Source: Parabacteroides sp. 52 (GTDB taxonomy: Bacteria > Bacteroidota > Bacteroidia > Bacteroidales > Tannerellaceae). From it: DNA of 64,000 nt. This document shows positions 7,589 through 16,444 of the stretch, one piece after another. How positions within the stretch are numbered: position 1 is the first letter of the stretch; every line of letters begins with the position of its first letter. The notes beneath the pieces were generated by a model that worked only from the letters and a program-made list of their open reading frames with translations, made no database searches and was not told the origin of the DNA. The DNA lies in NCBI RefSeq assembly GCF_010500925.1, contig NZ_QVMG01000007.1, positions 37,068 to 101,067 of the forward strand, written 5' to 3'. Made by a program: the position numbers and the translations under genes.

Positions 7589-9364
7589 TTAATAATTTTC
7601 CCAACCAGGAGATTGTATCAAATTCGGATTTAATTGCAATTGATGTTTGGGAATAGGCATATAATAGAATCTATTTTCCCATTTCCGGTTTTCGCTTGTT
7701 ACAAACTCCAAATATCCTGATTTGCCGTCAGCCGAACTCAAATAAATACTTGTTCTGTTTCCATTGCTGTCATACAAATATTCTTTTTCGATTTTCGCCT
7801 GAACAGCTGCCGGTAAATGAGCAATCGGACTTAAATCATCTGCATCATGCAAAATAGCCACATCCGGTTCTCCATCGCCTGTCACATCGAATGCTCCGTA
7901 ACCATGGATATAAATACCTTGTGGTCTTTTGCCCATAAGCTCTTCGCCTTTAGCCCAACGTTTAACGTCGTCCAAACGAAAACCTTCACAAGCCAATTCA
8001 ATCCTTCTTTCCCGACGGATATCCTCCAGAACATTTCCTGACAAATTGATTTTCGGCATACTCACACGTGCTCTTATTTGATTCACTGACTTATCCAAAT
8101 CGGCCTGTGTCAAGGAACCATTTTCCGCTTTGGCCTCTGCATAAATCAGTAAGACTTCCGCATAGCGGTATAAAGGCAATGAGGTATAATTCATATTCCA
8201 ACCTACACGTTGTGAAGTCTGCTTGGGATAGAATTTGATCTGGTCAAGTCCTCCGTAAGTCGTTTTAGGAATATAGTCGCTATTGCCTGCAATCTCCGGG
8301 GAGATGTTAAAGCCCGGATAGGCAAATGTTTCTTTGAAGCGCGGATCGCGGTTTTCAAAAAGTTCCAGATACGATTTATGGGTACCGTCTGCTTTCAACG
8401 GATTGAAAGCGGTACCGTCTTTCATCTGGTAATCTTCCATCAGCGAGCGGGTTAGCCCCCAATACATACCCAATACAGTATGCGTATTATTCCCTTTCCC
8501 TAAAGTCTGGTCACACTCCATAAACATAAGGATCTCTTTATTATCTCTCAATTTAGGGGAGCAGAACAAGGCAGCATAGTCAGCGGCACTCGAACCATAG
8601 ATTTCGAACTGTCCGGAATTCATGATCTTTTCACAGGCACTGATTGCTTTTTCCAGGAAGGTGTTCGCAGATGCTGCCAAGCCTAATTCCGTATGATACT
8701 TACGATAAGTCGCTTCATGCAGACACACACGGGCCAATAAAGCCAATGCGGCATATTGATTCACACGCGTACGTTGACCTAAAGCCGGTTTAATATGCGT
8801 TGCGGCAAACTCCAGGTCGCTGATAACAGCATTGACCACTACTTCGCGTGAGTCCGACGTTTTGTAAAGATCTTCATCCGTATCAACCATCGCTTTGTCG
8901 TAATAAGGAACGGCGGAATAATTTTTTACTTTTTTGTAGTAATAATCTCCGCGAAAAAATTTGGCAAGGCCGATATAATGATTCAGGTCTGCTTCTGCGA
9001 TAGTCATTTCTTCCGGGTGAATATTATCCAACATATAATTGATCAGACGTAACTTTTCCCAGTCGGATTTATCCCAACCACCCACATTGCTGGATGAAAC
9101 ACCATTACTATTCACCATGGTATACATCGTATTGGCGTTGGTACTGATTGTCACATTATCGGAACCTACATCATCGATAGGAACCGAGATGAATGTCTGA
9201 TAAAATCTATTGGTATACGTTTCCAGGTCGGATGCTGTTTTGAAATAATCCTTGGCTGTAATCTCTGTCAGAGGGCTTCTGTCCAGAAAATCCTCACAAG
9301 AGACAAATAAAAACAGGCATATGATTCCGAGAATTCCTAATATATTTTTTTTCATCTTATTCAT
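7589..9364 (-). CDS. SusD/RagB-family outer-membrane glycan-binding lipoprotein (PUL 1)
   Basis: Surface lipoprotein that caps a SusC transporter and binds its substrate. About 591 residues from ATG 9364 (MNKMKKN); ATG 9355 (MKKNILG) is equally plausible, and 9388 less so. The signal peptide ends in a lipobox LFVSC, and the mature protein begins EDFLDRSPLTEIT, typical of SusD. TPR-like helices follow (LINYMLDNIHPEEM, HYIGLAKFFRGDYYYK), and the SusD C-terminal domain carries LPLYRYAEVLLIYAEAKAENG and DIRRERRIELACEGFRLDDVKRW. It starts shortly after the SusC stop at 9394. No hydrolase gene accompanies this pair, so the substrate is unknown. Confidence 0.93.
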   Translation of the reverse strand: MNKMKKNILGILGIICLFLFVSCEDFLDRSPLTEITAKDYFKTASDLETYTNRFYQTFISVPIDDVGSDNVTISTNANTMYTMVNSNGVSSSNVGGWDKSDWEKLRLINYMLDNIHPEEMTIAEADLNHYIGLAKFFRGDYYYKKVKNYSAVPYYDKAMVDTDEDLYKTSDSREVVVNAVISDLEFAATHIKPALGQRTRVNQYAALALLARVCLHEATYRKYHTELGLAASANTFLEKAISACEKIMNSGQFEIYGSSAADYAALFCSPKLRDNKEILMFMECDQTLGKGNNTHTVLGMYWGLTRSLMEDYQMKDGTAFNPLKADGTHKSYLELFENRDPRFKETFAYPGFNISPEIAGNSDYIPKTTYGGLDQIKFYPKQTSQRVGWNMNYTSLPLYRYAEVLLIYAEAKAENGSLTQADLDKSVNQIRARVSMPKINLSGNVLEDIRRERRIELACEGFRLDDVKRWAKGEELMGKRPQGIYIHGYGAFDVTGDGEPDVAILHDADDLSPIAHLPAAVQAKIEKEYLYDSNGNRTSIYLSSADGKSGYLEFVTSENRKWENRFYYMPIPKHQLQLNPNLIQSPGWENY

Positions 9365-9393
9365 TGTTATAATTAAACATGCATTCATATTAA

Positions 9394-12300
9394 TCAGAAT
9401 GTAAGATTTACCCCCATAGAGTAAACCCGTTGCATCGGATAGGTACCACTATTGAATCCATTATATTTATCAATAATTTCAGGGTCCAGGTCAATTCCTT
9501 TATCCAAATTGCTTATCGTGAACAGGTTTTCCGCACTCAGGTAAAAACGCAAGTAGGAAATTTTCAGTTTATCCAATACGCTCTTGGGCAAAGTGTAACC
9601 GATGGTCAGGTTTTTCATGCGTAAGTAAGAAGCATCCTGCAGATACTTCGTCTGTGCCGCAGCCAACTCCATATTGGCATCCTCTGCCGCATAGGCTTTG
9701 ATACGCGGGAAGTAGGCATTCGGATTCTCTTCTGTCCAGTGATCCATATTTTTCTTTGTCACATTGGTCCAGGGCTGTGCATAAATACCCCAGAAATAGA
9801 TACTGGCACTTCCCGGATACCAGTCGCGTTTGCCCACTCCCTGGAAGAATGCACGTACGTCAAATCCTTTCCAGTCGGCAGTCAGTTCAAAACTGTATGG
9901 GAAACGAATGGAGGTATTACCAATCACTCTTCTGTCGCCCGGGTTAGCCAATGTGTTATCTCCGAAAGTAATTTTGTTGTCACCATCCAGGTCTTTCATC
10001 TTGATATCACCTACCTGGAATACATAACCGACGTCATCGGTACCGATGTCTCTCTGGTTCAGTGCATCTATTTCAGCCTGTGTTTTGAAGTATCCGTCTG
10101 TGATAAATCCCCAGATCTCACCGATTCTCTTTCCTTCGTAATATGAATTACCACTTTTTCCGAAGTTATAATTGGCATTGTCATATTTAGTGATCGTAGA
10201 GCGGCTGTCTGAGATCATAAATTTAGCTGACCAGTTGAAAGGAGAACCTTTCAAGGTGAAACGATCGCGATAGCCAACAGACAATTCCCAACCGGTGGTT
10301 TTCAGGTCAGCCGCATTGGTTTGAGGAGGAGTAGCGCCGAATACAGCCGGCAACTCTTTACTCTGGGTCAACATATCATCCGTATAACGGGTATAATAGT
10401 CGAAGTTTACATCCAATTTATTGAACAAACCGATATCAATACCTCCATTGATTGTGCGTACATTTTCCCAGGTCAATGTAGGGGAAACAACACCCGGTTG
10501 ATTCATCATCATCGGCTGCGAGCCATCCAGAATATACGACATCTTACTCGATGACATATAAGGGATAGAAGGATAATAAAGCTGACCGCTGCTATCCACC
10601 AACACCTGATTACCCAAGGCACCATAAGAACCTCTAAGTTTCAGGTTCGTAATACGCAATTTTTCTGCCGGAGTTTCAAAAAACTTTTCATTGATCACCG
10701 ACCAGGCAACCGAAGCCGAAGGGAAAAATCCGTAGCGATCCCCTGCGGGGAAACGGGAAGAGCCGTCATAGCGTCCGTTTACTTCAAAAATATAGCGGTT
10801 GTCATAAATATAATTCAATCTGCCGAATATACCTTCCAGCGCCAGCTCGCGGCGGGTATTGGAGGTACTGGCATCTCCGGTCGAGAGATTGATCTCCGGA
10901 AGAGAAGTCGTAATCAGACCGGTTTTAATCATTTCATAATAATAATTCCGTACATATTCCCGGTTATATCCGACCATGGCATTGAGGAAATGTTTGTCGG
11001 CAAAGGTTTTTGTGAAATTCGTGTACACATTAAATACACTATACAGGTTTTGCCAATTGTAATAGCGTATGTTGTTTACAGAATTACCACTTCCTCCTCG
11101 TTCACCGAAAGTCGGTTGCAGGGGTTGGTCGGGACCGATACGGTATTGTACGGCCAGGTTCTGTTGATCACGTCCTTTATCCGTGAATCGGATATTTACA
11201 TCGGCATTTACTTTCCATATATCTTTGATAATATCGAATTGGGTCGTGAAAGAGGACTGAATTTCATTGGTTCTATCCGTACGACGTCCCCCTTCGTTTA
11301 ATACTCCCAATAGGTTTGCACCGGCTGTTGTCCAGGTACCATCCGGGTTTCTGGGCATATCCAACGAACTGGTACGGTTTACCTGCCAGTAGAAATAACC
11401 ATCCAAAAACGTAGGAGAGTCATAATCCACATGGGTATAGGAGATATTTGCCCCCAGCTTCCACCATTTGGTTAGTTTAATATCCGCTTTCGAACGAAAG
11501 TTGTATCGTTTCAAAACGTCATTCCCATATTTCAATAAGCCATCCTGTTGATAATATCCTCCGGATACATAATACGACAGGTTATCCGTCTTTTTAGAAA
11601 TATTCAGGTTAGCCGTATAGGTCGCTGCCGTATTTTTATGGGTTTCACTAAACCAGTCGGTTTCTCCATAATATTGCCAGGCATTGGGATTGGCCGGATT
11701 CGTAATCACCCGGTCAAGGCCTGGGTTTGCCGTAATCTGCGAAGCGTATTCAAGCTGTTGCGCTGTGAACATAGCAGACAGGGGATAACGAGCAGCTGCC
11801 TTCATATTCATCACAGTCTCTACATCCGTCTCGATACTGGGCTGAAGACCTCGGTCTCTGATGGCATAGTTTCCGCTGAAGTTGATCTGCAACTCCCCAC
11901 TTTTAGCCGCTTTGGTGGTGATAAGTACAACCCCAAAAGCCGCACGGGCACCGTAGATGGCTGCTGCAGAAGCGTCTTTCAACACCGACACATTTTCTAT
12001 ATCATCCGGATTCAAACGCGCCATTTCCTCCCGGGAAACCGGCATATTATCGACAAGGATAAAAGCTTCTCCATTCGTATCATTAATGGATGTAAAGCCG
12101 CGGATGTTAATAATAGGCGCATCATCGGCACGTCCACTGCCTATCTTGACATTCAAGTTCGGCACCGTACCTTGCAAACCACTCCCTACATTCGAGATAG
12201 GGCGGTTGGCTAATACCTCCCCACCTACAGCCTGTACGGCACCGGAAAGGTTCACTTTCTTTTGTACCCCATATCCGACAACCACCACTTCATCCAAGGT

Positions 12301-12939
12301 TCCGACATCTTCTTTCATCCGCACTGTCAGGTTGGTCTCTCCTTTGAGGGACACTTCTTGTGGCAAATATCCGATATAGCTGAAAACCAAGACAGCGTTA
12401 GGATTAGATACTTTCAGGGTAAAGAAACCATCTACATTGGTAATCGTTCCGTTGGAGGTGTTTTTCTCCATCACATTCAATCCGATAAGCGGCTCCCCGG
12501 TAGAGTCAACGACCGTCCCTTGAACGGTGGTCGTTTGTTGGGTGACCGAACCGGCTGTTGCCGAGGCATTCGCGGCAAGAGTTTTTTCGTTTTTATGCAA
12601 TACAATCTGCCGGTCTTTTATCGTATAAGTAATCTGTTCATCCTTGAATAAGATATCCAGTACTTCCTGTACACTGCCATTGGAGAGATCCATCTGTACT
12701 TTTTTATTCAGGTCGATATCATTTTTTCGATACAGGAATATAAACTCACTTTGTTTTTCGACAATATCCAGCACTTCTTTCAATGTCTGATTGTTTGTTT
12801 TGATTGTAAATGTCGCTTGTTCGGCATAAGCCAGTGGTTGTGGATTGGCATAAGCTACATTCTGTACAAATAGTAACATCATAGTTATTGTCAGACAATA
12901 AAACATGAAAGTTCTACTTCTTAAGATGTATTTCTTCAT
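9394..12939 (-). CDS. SusC/RagA-family TonB-dependent transporter with STN domain (PUL 1)
   Basis: Outer-membrane TonB-dependent transporter, about 1181 residues from ATG 12939 (a TTG at 12963 opens the same frame). Order of domains: signal peptide ending near QNVAYA; STN signalling domain about 40-105 (FTIKTNNQTLKEVLDIVEKQSEF); carboxypeptidase-like beta-sandwich about 140-220 (VQGTVVDSTGEPLIGLNV); plug about 225-345 (DEVVVVGYGVQKKVNLSGAV, VLKDASAAAIYGARAAFGVVLITTK); then the beta-barrel ending in F. The STN domain means it should signal through the FecR protein encoded just upstream to the sigma factor at 6994. SusD follows directly. Confidence 0.95.
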   Translation of the reverse strand: MKKYILRSRTFMFYCLTITMMLLFVQNVAYANPQPLAYAEQATFTIKTNNQTLKEVLDIVEKQSEFIFLYRKNDIDLNKKVQMDLSNGSVQEVLDILFKDEQITYTIKDRQIVLHKNEKTLAANASATAGSVTQQTTTVQGTVVDSTGEPLIGLNVMEKNTSNGTITNVDGFFTLKVSNPNAVLVFSYIGYLPQEVSLKGETNLTVRMKEDVGTLDEVVVVGYGVQKKVNLSGAVQAVGGEVLANRPISNVGSGLQGTVPNLNVKIGSGRADDAPIINIRGFTSINDTNGEAFILVDNMPVSREEMARLNPDDIENVSVLKDASAAAIYGARAAFGVVLITTKAAKSGELQINFSGNYAIRDRGLQPSIETDVETVMNMKAAARYPLSAMFTAQQLEYASQITANPGLDRVITNPANPNAWQYYGETDWFSETHKNTAATYTANLNISKKTDNLSYYVSGGYYQQDGLLKYGNDVLKRYNFRSKADIKLTKWWKLGANISYTHVDYDSPTFLDGYFYWQVNRTSSLDMPRNPDGTWTTAGANLLGVLNEGGRRTDRTNEIQSSFTTQFDIIKDIWKVNADVNIRFTDKGRDQQNLAVQYRIGPDQPLQPTFGERGGSGNSVNNIRYYNWQNLYSVFNVYTNFTKTFADKHFLNAMVGYNREYVRNYYYEMIKTGLITTSLPEINLSTGDASTSNTRRELALEGIFGRLNYIYDNRYIFEVNGRYDGSSRFPAGDRYGFFPSASVAWSVINEKFFETPAEKLRITNLKLRGSYGALGNQVLVDSSGQLYYPSIPYMSSSKMSYILDGSQPMMMNQPGVVSPTLTWENVRTINGGIDIGLFNKLDVNFDYYTRYTDDMLTQSKELPAVFGATPPQTNAADLKTTGWELSVGYRDRFTLKGSPFNWSAKFMISDSRSTITKYDNANYNFGKSGNSYYEGKRIGEIWGFITDGYFKTQAEIDALNQRDIGTDDVGYVFQVGDIKMKDLDGDNKITFGDNTLANPGDRRVIGNTSIRFPYSFELTADWKGFDVRAFFQGVGKRDWYPGSASIYFWGIYAQPWTNVTKKNMDHWTEENPNAYFPRIKAYAAEDANMELAAAQTKYLQDASYLRMKNLTIGYTLPKSVLDKLKISYLRFYLSAENLFTISNLDKGIDLDPEIIDKYNGFNSGTYPMQRVYSMGVNLTF

Positions 12940-12981
12940 AAATATTAAATTTTTTGTTAACAATTAATTAATCTACTAACG

Positions 12982-13004
12982 AAATCTCTCTTTCCGAGGT
13001 TTTT
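12982..13004 (+). terminator. Plus-strand hairpin with T-run between fecR and susC (PUL 1)
   Basis: Arms 12982-12988 and 12996-13002 form a 7-bp stem with one G-U pair only if read on the plus strand; T continues to 13004. Both flanking genes are on the minus strand, so it is oriented as a terminator of antisense RNA. It is weak alone but PUL 2 has the same arrangement. Confidence 0.35.
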
Positions 13005-13041
13005 ACATATCCATAGGCGCATCTGTTTAAAAGTAAATAAT

Positions 13042-14115
13042 TTATTTCAATCGCACATAATACACTCCTTCGTTTTCCACATAGGTAAATTTGCCCAATA
13101 GGCTTACTGCGTCCAAAGCGTCTTCTATGCATTCACAAAAATCCAGTTTTCCTCCTATCGATATATGTTGAACATCTGCATCATATTGGATAGTCACATT
13201 ATACCGTCGCGCTAGTTTAGTAAGTATTTCTCCGCAATTTTTATAATTCCCCAAATAAAGGATATTGTCTTTCCAAAGTATATACTCATTGACATCTACT
13301 TCGGCGATAGAGATCCTTTCATCGGCAATAGTCATCTTCTGTCCGGGCTGCAATCTGACATTGGTGTTTTTTTTATTGACCATCTCGACCGAACCTTCCA
13401 CTAAGACAATCGAAGATTCCACCTCTTCTTTATAGGCACTGACATTAAAAGAGGTACCTAAAACTTTGATGTCGAAATGTTCCGTTTTCACATAAAACGG
13501 ACGTTGCGGATCGGGGGCCACTTGCAGATAGGCTTCTCCCTGGAGATATATTTCTCTTTTATCATCTGCAAATGTTACCGGATACATGATTTTTGTGCCG
13601 GCATTAATTGATAGTTTGGTTCCGTCGGTAAATACCAGGTAAGAACGTTTGCCATAAGGAACAATAATCTGGTTATAAGAAGGGGTTTCCTTTTTGGGTT
13701 CTTTTTTCTTTTTGTCTGCAGAAATGACTTTTTCATTGATTAAGACATTACCTTCCTGGTTATATTCCACCCGGGCTTCATTCTCTAAGACGACATTTTC
13801 GGTAGGAGTCAAGAGGGTTACTTCTTTGACATCCTGCATAGAACCGGTTTCAAACAAAAGACCCAAATGATCCTCCACAGGAAGATGCATTTGATAGAGA
13901 AGATAACTCATAAAAACCAGTCCACAGAAGAGTGCAGCCACACTGCTTCGTATCATATACATACGCCTTTTCCGCCGCACACAAGCTACGCGTTTTGTGA
14001 CCTCTTCCCAGCTCGCCTGGGTGGCAGTATCAGATACAGGAGGCCTATTCTCTAAAAAGGAAATACACTTTTCTCCGGTTTGTTTGAACATTTCCTTTTC
14101 TACACCTTGTTTCAT
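13042..14115 (-). CDS. FecR-family anti-sigma factor (PUL 1)
   Basis: Inner-membrane anti-sigma/sensor protein of 357 residues. The cytoplasmic N-terminus runs to about residue 52, then one membrane segment (MIRSSVAALFCGLVFMSYLLYQ, about 54-75), then a periplasmic FecR domain (IIVPYGKRSYLVFTDGTKLSINAGTKIMYP, REIYLQGEAYLQVAPDPQRPFYVKTEHFDIKVLGTSFNV), then a C-terminal DUF4974/STN-like domain (CGEILTKLARRYNVTIQYDADV). It should hold the sigma factor inactive until the STN domain of the SusC signals. It lies 102 bp upstream of susC. The gene normally found just before it, sigma, is instead at the other end of the cluster. Confidence 0.92.
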   Translation of the reverse strand: MKQGVEKEMFKQTGEKCISFLENRPPVSDTATQASWEEVTKRVACVRRKRRMYMIRSSVAALFCGLVFMSYLLYQMHLPVEDHLGLLFETGSMQDVKEVTLLTPTENVVLENEARVEYNQEGNVLINEKVISADKKKKEPKKETPSYNQIIVPYGKRSYLVFTDGTKLSINAGTKIMYPVTFADDKREIYLQGEAYLQVAPDPQRPFYVKTEHFDIKVLGTSFNVSAYKEEVESSIVLVEGSVEMVNKKNTNVRLQPGQKMTIADERISIAEVDVNEYILWKDNILYLGNYKNCGEILTKLARRYNVTIQYDADVQHISIGGKLDFCECIEDALDAVSLLGKFTYVENEGVYYVRLK

Positions 14116-14118
14116 CTC

Positions 14119-14202
14119 TTATGCGTTTAATCTTTCTTTCTCAACAATGGCTTCACACACACTCTCTATAAATAAGACATAAGAGAATGAAAAGGTACTC
14201 AT
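14119..14202 (-). CDS. Possible 27-codon leader ORF before fecR
   Basis: An ATG at 14202 opens a 27-residue frame (MSTFSFSYVLFIESVCEAIV...) whose TAA lies 3 nt before the fecR ATG. I recognise no family. It could be a leader peptide coupled to fecR translation or chance. It occupies the place where a sigma gene would normally end, but it does not resemble sigma region 4. Confidence 0.2.
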   Translation of the reverse strand: MSTFSFSYVLFIESVCEAIVEKERLNA

Positions 14203-14262
14203 CTTTTTTCTCTTTTTTTATATCTTTCCTCCTGAAGTGATAAACCTTACTCGACTTTAACT

Positions 14263-14270
14263 TATCTTTG
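14263..14270 (+). promoter_or_regulatory. -7 promoter element of the DUF456 gene
   Basis: TATCTTTG on the plus strand matches TAnnTTTG and ends 25 bp before the ATG at 14296. No clear -33 element. Confidence 0.55.
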
Positions 14271-14295
14271 CCGCTAAGCACAACTCTTTTGAACC

Positions 14296-14763
14296 ATGGA
14301 TATCGTATTAATCATTTTAGCTTATGTCTGTGTATTACTGGGCATTGCCGGATCCATTCTCCCCGCCATTCCCGGGCCTCCTATAGCCTACCTGGCCTTG
14401 TGGCTGGCCCAATGGAGTCATTACCAGAATTACTCCACCCCTTTCCTGATAGGAACGGGCATCTTTATGCTTATTATCAGTATAATAGACTATCTATTAC
14501 CTGCCTATATCACTCAAAAGACGGGTGCTTCCCGATACGCTACAATCGGCTCTATTGTGGGGATGATAATCGGACTCTTCTTCACAGTCATAGGTATGTT
14601 GATGGGCATGCTTCTAGGCGCCTTTATCGGCGAACTTATTTTTGCCAAAAACGATGCCAACAAAGCTCTCAAAGCGGCCTTAGGAGCTTTCGCGGGTTTC
14701 TTATTAGGGACGGGGATAAAATTGATTTTTTGCTTTTATATCTTTTACCATCTCCTCTTTTAA
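14296..14763 (+). CDS. DUF456-family integral membrane protein
   Basis: Small inner-membrane protein of 155 residues and unknown function. It has about four hydrophobic segments: IVLIILAYVCVLLGIAGSIL, FLIGTGIFMLIISIIDYLL, ATIGSIVGMIIGLFFTVIGMLMGMLLGAFIGELIF and ALGAFAGFLLGTGIKLIFCFYIFYHLLF. The SILPAIPGPPIAYLALW stretch and the glycine-rich GxxxG repeats are typical of DUF456. It is a single gene with its own promoter; the convergent NUDIX gene ends 20 bp away. Confidence 0.85.
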   Translation: MDIVLIILAYVCVLLGIAGSILPAIPGPPIAYLALWLAQWSHYQNYSTPFLIGTGIFMLIISIIDYLLPAYITQKTGASRYATIGSIVGMIIGLFFTVIGMLMGMLLGAFIGELIFAKNDANKALKAALGAFAGFLLGTGIKLIFCFYIFYHLLF

Positions 14764-14783
14764 TGTATAAAAACAGGGAACGA

Positions 14784-15410
14784 TCAGTCCAGATAGACAG
14801 GGATATCCGGATTTTGATAACGGGCATACATCTCTTTTATCTGCTCCGGCAATACCCGTTCCAAAGATAACGAAGGCAGGTTTTCGACACAGAAGAAGCC
14901 TTTATCCAAGATATCAAAGGCTTCTGTGAAAGAGCCACCCACGGGTTCACACAGGATAAAAAACTTATAAACATAAAAAGGGATCGGGGGATGCGGCTGT
15001 TTGGCCATATCCATCACGGCCAACAGGCGGTCAGCCCGCACATCCAATCCGGTTTCTTCTTTCACCTCTTTCACTGCCACTTCGCTGGGAGAAAAGCCTA
15101 CATCGGACCAACCGCCCGGAAGCGACCAACATCCATCAGCTTTTTCCTGCACCAATAACACCTCCCCTTTTTCATTAAATACCACTGCCCGGATATCGAC
15201 TTTGGGGGTAACATATTCTTTTTCCTGAAGATAAAGCCGGCTGATGTCTTCTACTTCATGCGCCGTCGTTAGCGCAAGGAGCGTGTCACTGATCTGAACA
15301 AGTTCAGTATAACGCTCAGTATCGTATGCGTTCAGGGAATAAGTCAAACCCGTCTGGGAAAGGGCACGGATACGTTGTGCCAACAGGATCAATTCTTTGT
15401 TTATTTGCAT
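14784..15410 (-). CDS. NUDIX hydrolase with helical N-terminal domain
   Basis: Probable nucleoside-diphosphate-X hydrolase of the ADP-ribose pyrophosphatase type, 208 residues. The first ~60 residues (KELILLAQRIRALSQTGLTYSLNAYDTERYTELVQIS) match the helical domain of the NUDIX_N family; the catalytic domain follows. The NUDIX box is GGWSDVGFSPSEVAVKEVKEETGL. The REUxEExGU half is intact with K for R, but the early Glu of the Gx5E part is Phe. The catalytic EE pair is present, so activity is likely. Substrate cannot be told from sequence. Confidence 0.88.
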   Translation of the reverse strand: MQINKELILLAQRIRALSQTGLTYSLNAYDTERYTELVQISDTLLALTTAHEVEDISRLYLQEKEYVTPKVDIRAVVFNEKGEVLLVQEKADGCWSLPGGWSDVGFSPSEVAVKEVKEETGLDVRADRLLAVMDMAKQPHPPIPFYVYKFFILCEPVGGSFTEAFDILDKGFFCVENLPSLSLERVLPEQIKEMYARYQNPDIPVYLD

Positions 15411-15562
15411 ATCTTCGGATAAAAAGGTGTATATAATAGAAACTGTTATTAGAACGAATAAAGAATAGACTTATTATCTTACCTCTCTTTATGTGAATAT
15501 ACACTTCGTCTTGGATTGATAAACCGGGTTTATATCCCTATCAATTTTATCCATAAAAAAAC

Positions 15563-15578
15563 GGGGAGATAGCTCCCC
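15563..15578. promoter_or_regulatory. 6-bp GC-rich hairpin/palindrome upstream of the peroxiredoxin promoter
   Basis: GGGGAG and CTCCCC flank four bases, ending 9 bp before the -7 element at 15588. On the minus strand it is followed by GTTTTTTT and looks like a terminator, yet no minus-strand gene ends here. It could instead be an operator covering the -33 region. Confidence 0.4.
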
Positions 15579-15587
15579 TAGAGTACC

Positions 15588-15595
15588 TACCTTTG
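15588..15595 (+). promoter_or_regulatory. -7 promoter element of the peroxiredoxin gene
   Basis: TACCTTTG, ending 32 bp before the ATG at 15628. The -33 position falls in the hairpin at 15563-15578 and has no TTTG, which suggests activator dependence. Confidence 0.6.
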
Positions 15596-15627
15596 TCTAT
15601 ACAAAATCAATCAAAAAAAAGAGTATC

Positions 15628-16260
15628 ATGAATGTATTTATAGGTAAAAAAGCGCCGGTATTCCATGCTCCGGCAGTCATTAACGGCCAAGAGATTGTAG
15701 CTGACTTCTCCTTGGAACAATATGTAGGTAAAAAATATGTCGTCCTTTTCTTTTATCCGATGGACTTCACATTTGTCTGCCCAACCGAGTTACACGCATT
15801 TCAGGAAAAACTGCCGGAATTCGAGAAACGCAACGTAGCCGTTGTCGGATGCTCTGTCGATTCCGAATTTTCACACCTGGCTTGGCTGCAGCAAGAAAAG
15901 AAAAAAGGAGGCATACAAGGCATTACCTATCCGATTGTATCTGATTTCTCCAAAACTATTTCTATGAACTACGACGTTTTAGCAGGCGATTACGATACAA
16001 ACGAAGAAGGCGAAATGATAGCCACTGGCAATCCCGTAGCTTATCGCGGCCTTTTCCTGATCGACAAAGAAGGAAAGATACGGCATTATGTTATCAACGA
16101 CCTCCCGCTGGGACGAAACGTAGATGAAGCCATTCGGATGGTCGACGCATTACAGCACTTCGAAGAGAACGGAGAGGTATGCCCGGCCAACTGGAGCAAA
16201 GGCAAAGAAGCCATGCAAGCGACGAATGAAGGTGTTTCAGGTTATCTAAGCCATCACTAA
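15628..16260 (+). CDS. Typical 2-Cys peroxiredoxin (AhpC/Prx1 type)
   Basis: Thiol peroxidase that reduces hydrogen peroxide and organic peroxides. It has 210 residues. The peroxidatic Cys is C51 in FYPMDFTFVCPTELHAFQ, with the conserved Pro, Thr and later Arg in VAYRGLFLIDKEGKIRH; the resolving Cys is C185 in GEVCPANW, followed by a C-terminal tail as in the Prx1 subgroup. No ahpF lies beside it, so the reductant is unknown. It is a single gene with its own promoter and a strong terminator. Confidence 0.95.
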   Translation: MNVFIGKKAPVFHAPAVINGQEIVADFSLEQYVGKKYVVLFFYPMDFTFVCPTELHAFQEKLPEFEKRNVAVVGCSVDSEFSHLAWLQQEKKKGGIQGITYPIVSDFSKTISMNYDVLAGDYDTNEEGEMIATGNPVAYRGLFLIDKEGKIRHYVINDLPLGRNVDEAIRMVDALQHFEENGEVCPANWSKGKEAMQATNEGVSGYLSHH

Positions 16261-16277
16261 ATTCTAAACAACGCGTG

Positions 16278-16308
16278 AAGGCTGTCGGGAAACCGGCAGC
16301 CTTTTTTT
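16278..16308 (+). terminator. Terminator of the peroxiredoxin gene
   Basis: An 11-bp stem (16278-16288 with 16293-16303, one G-U pair) closed by GAAA and followed by T to 16308, 18 bp after the stop codon. Confidence 0.92.
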
Positions 16309-16336
16309 ATCCCTTACCCCGGTCTTACAGGCTGAC

Positions 16337-16444
16337 AAATAAAATTGCTGACGATCGTCGGCAATTGTGCTGACATATGTCGGCAATTGTGCTGATATAT
16401 ATCGGCAATTGTGCCGACGTATATCAGCAATTTTATTTCCCCGC
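16337..16444 (+). repeat. Four-core phased palindrome element, copy 2
   Basis: Cores start at 16350, 16372, 16394 and 16416, exactly 22 bp apart: GACGATCGTC, GACATATGTC, GATATATATC (all perfect palindromes) and GACGTATATC (imperfect). The 12-bp spacers are GGCAATTGTGCY. The outer arms 16337-16351 and 16424-16438 are a perfect 15-bp inverted repeat. The tail CCCCGC begins at 16439. Core sequences differ from copy 1 while core length, spacing and tail position are kept. Confidence 0.85.
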
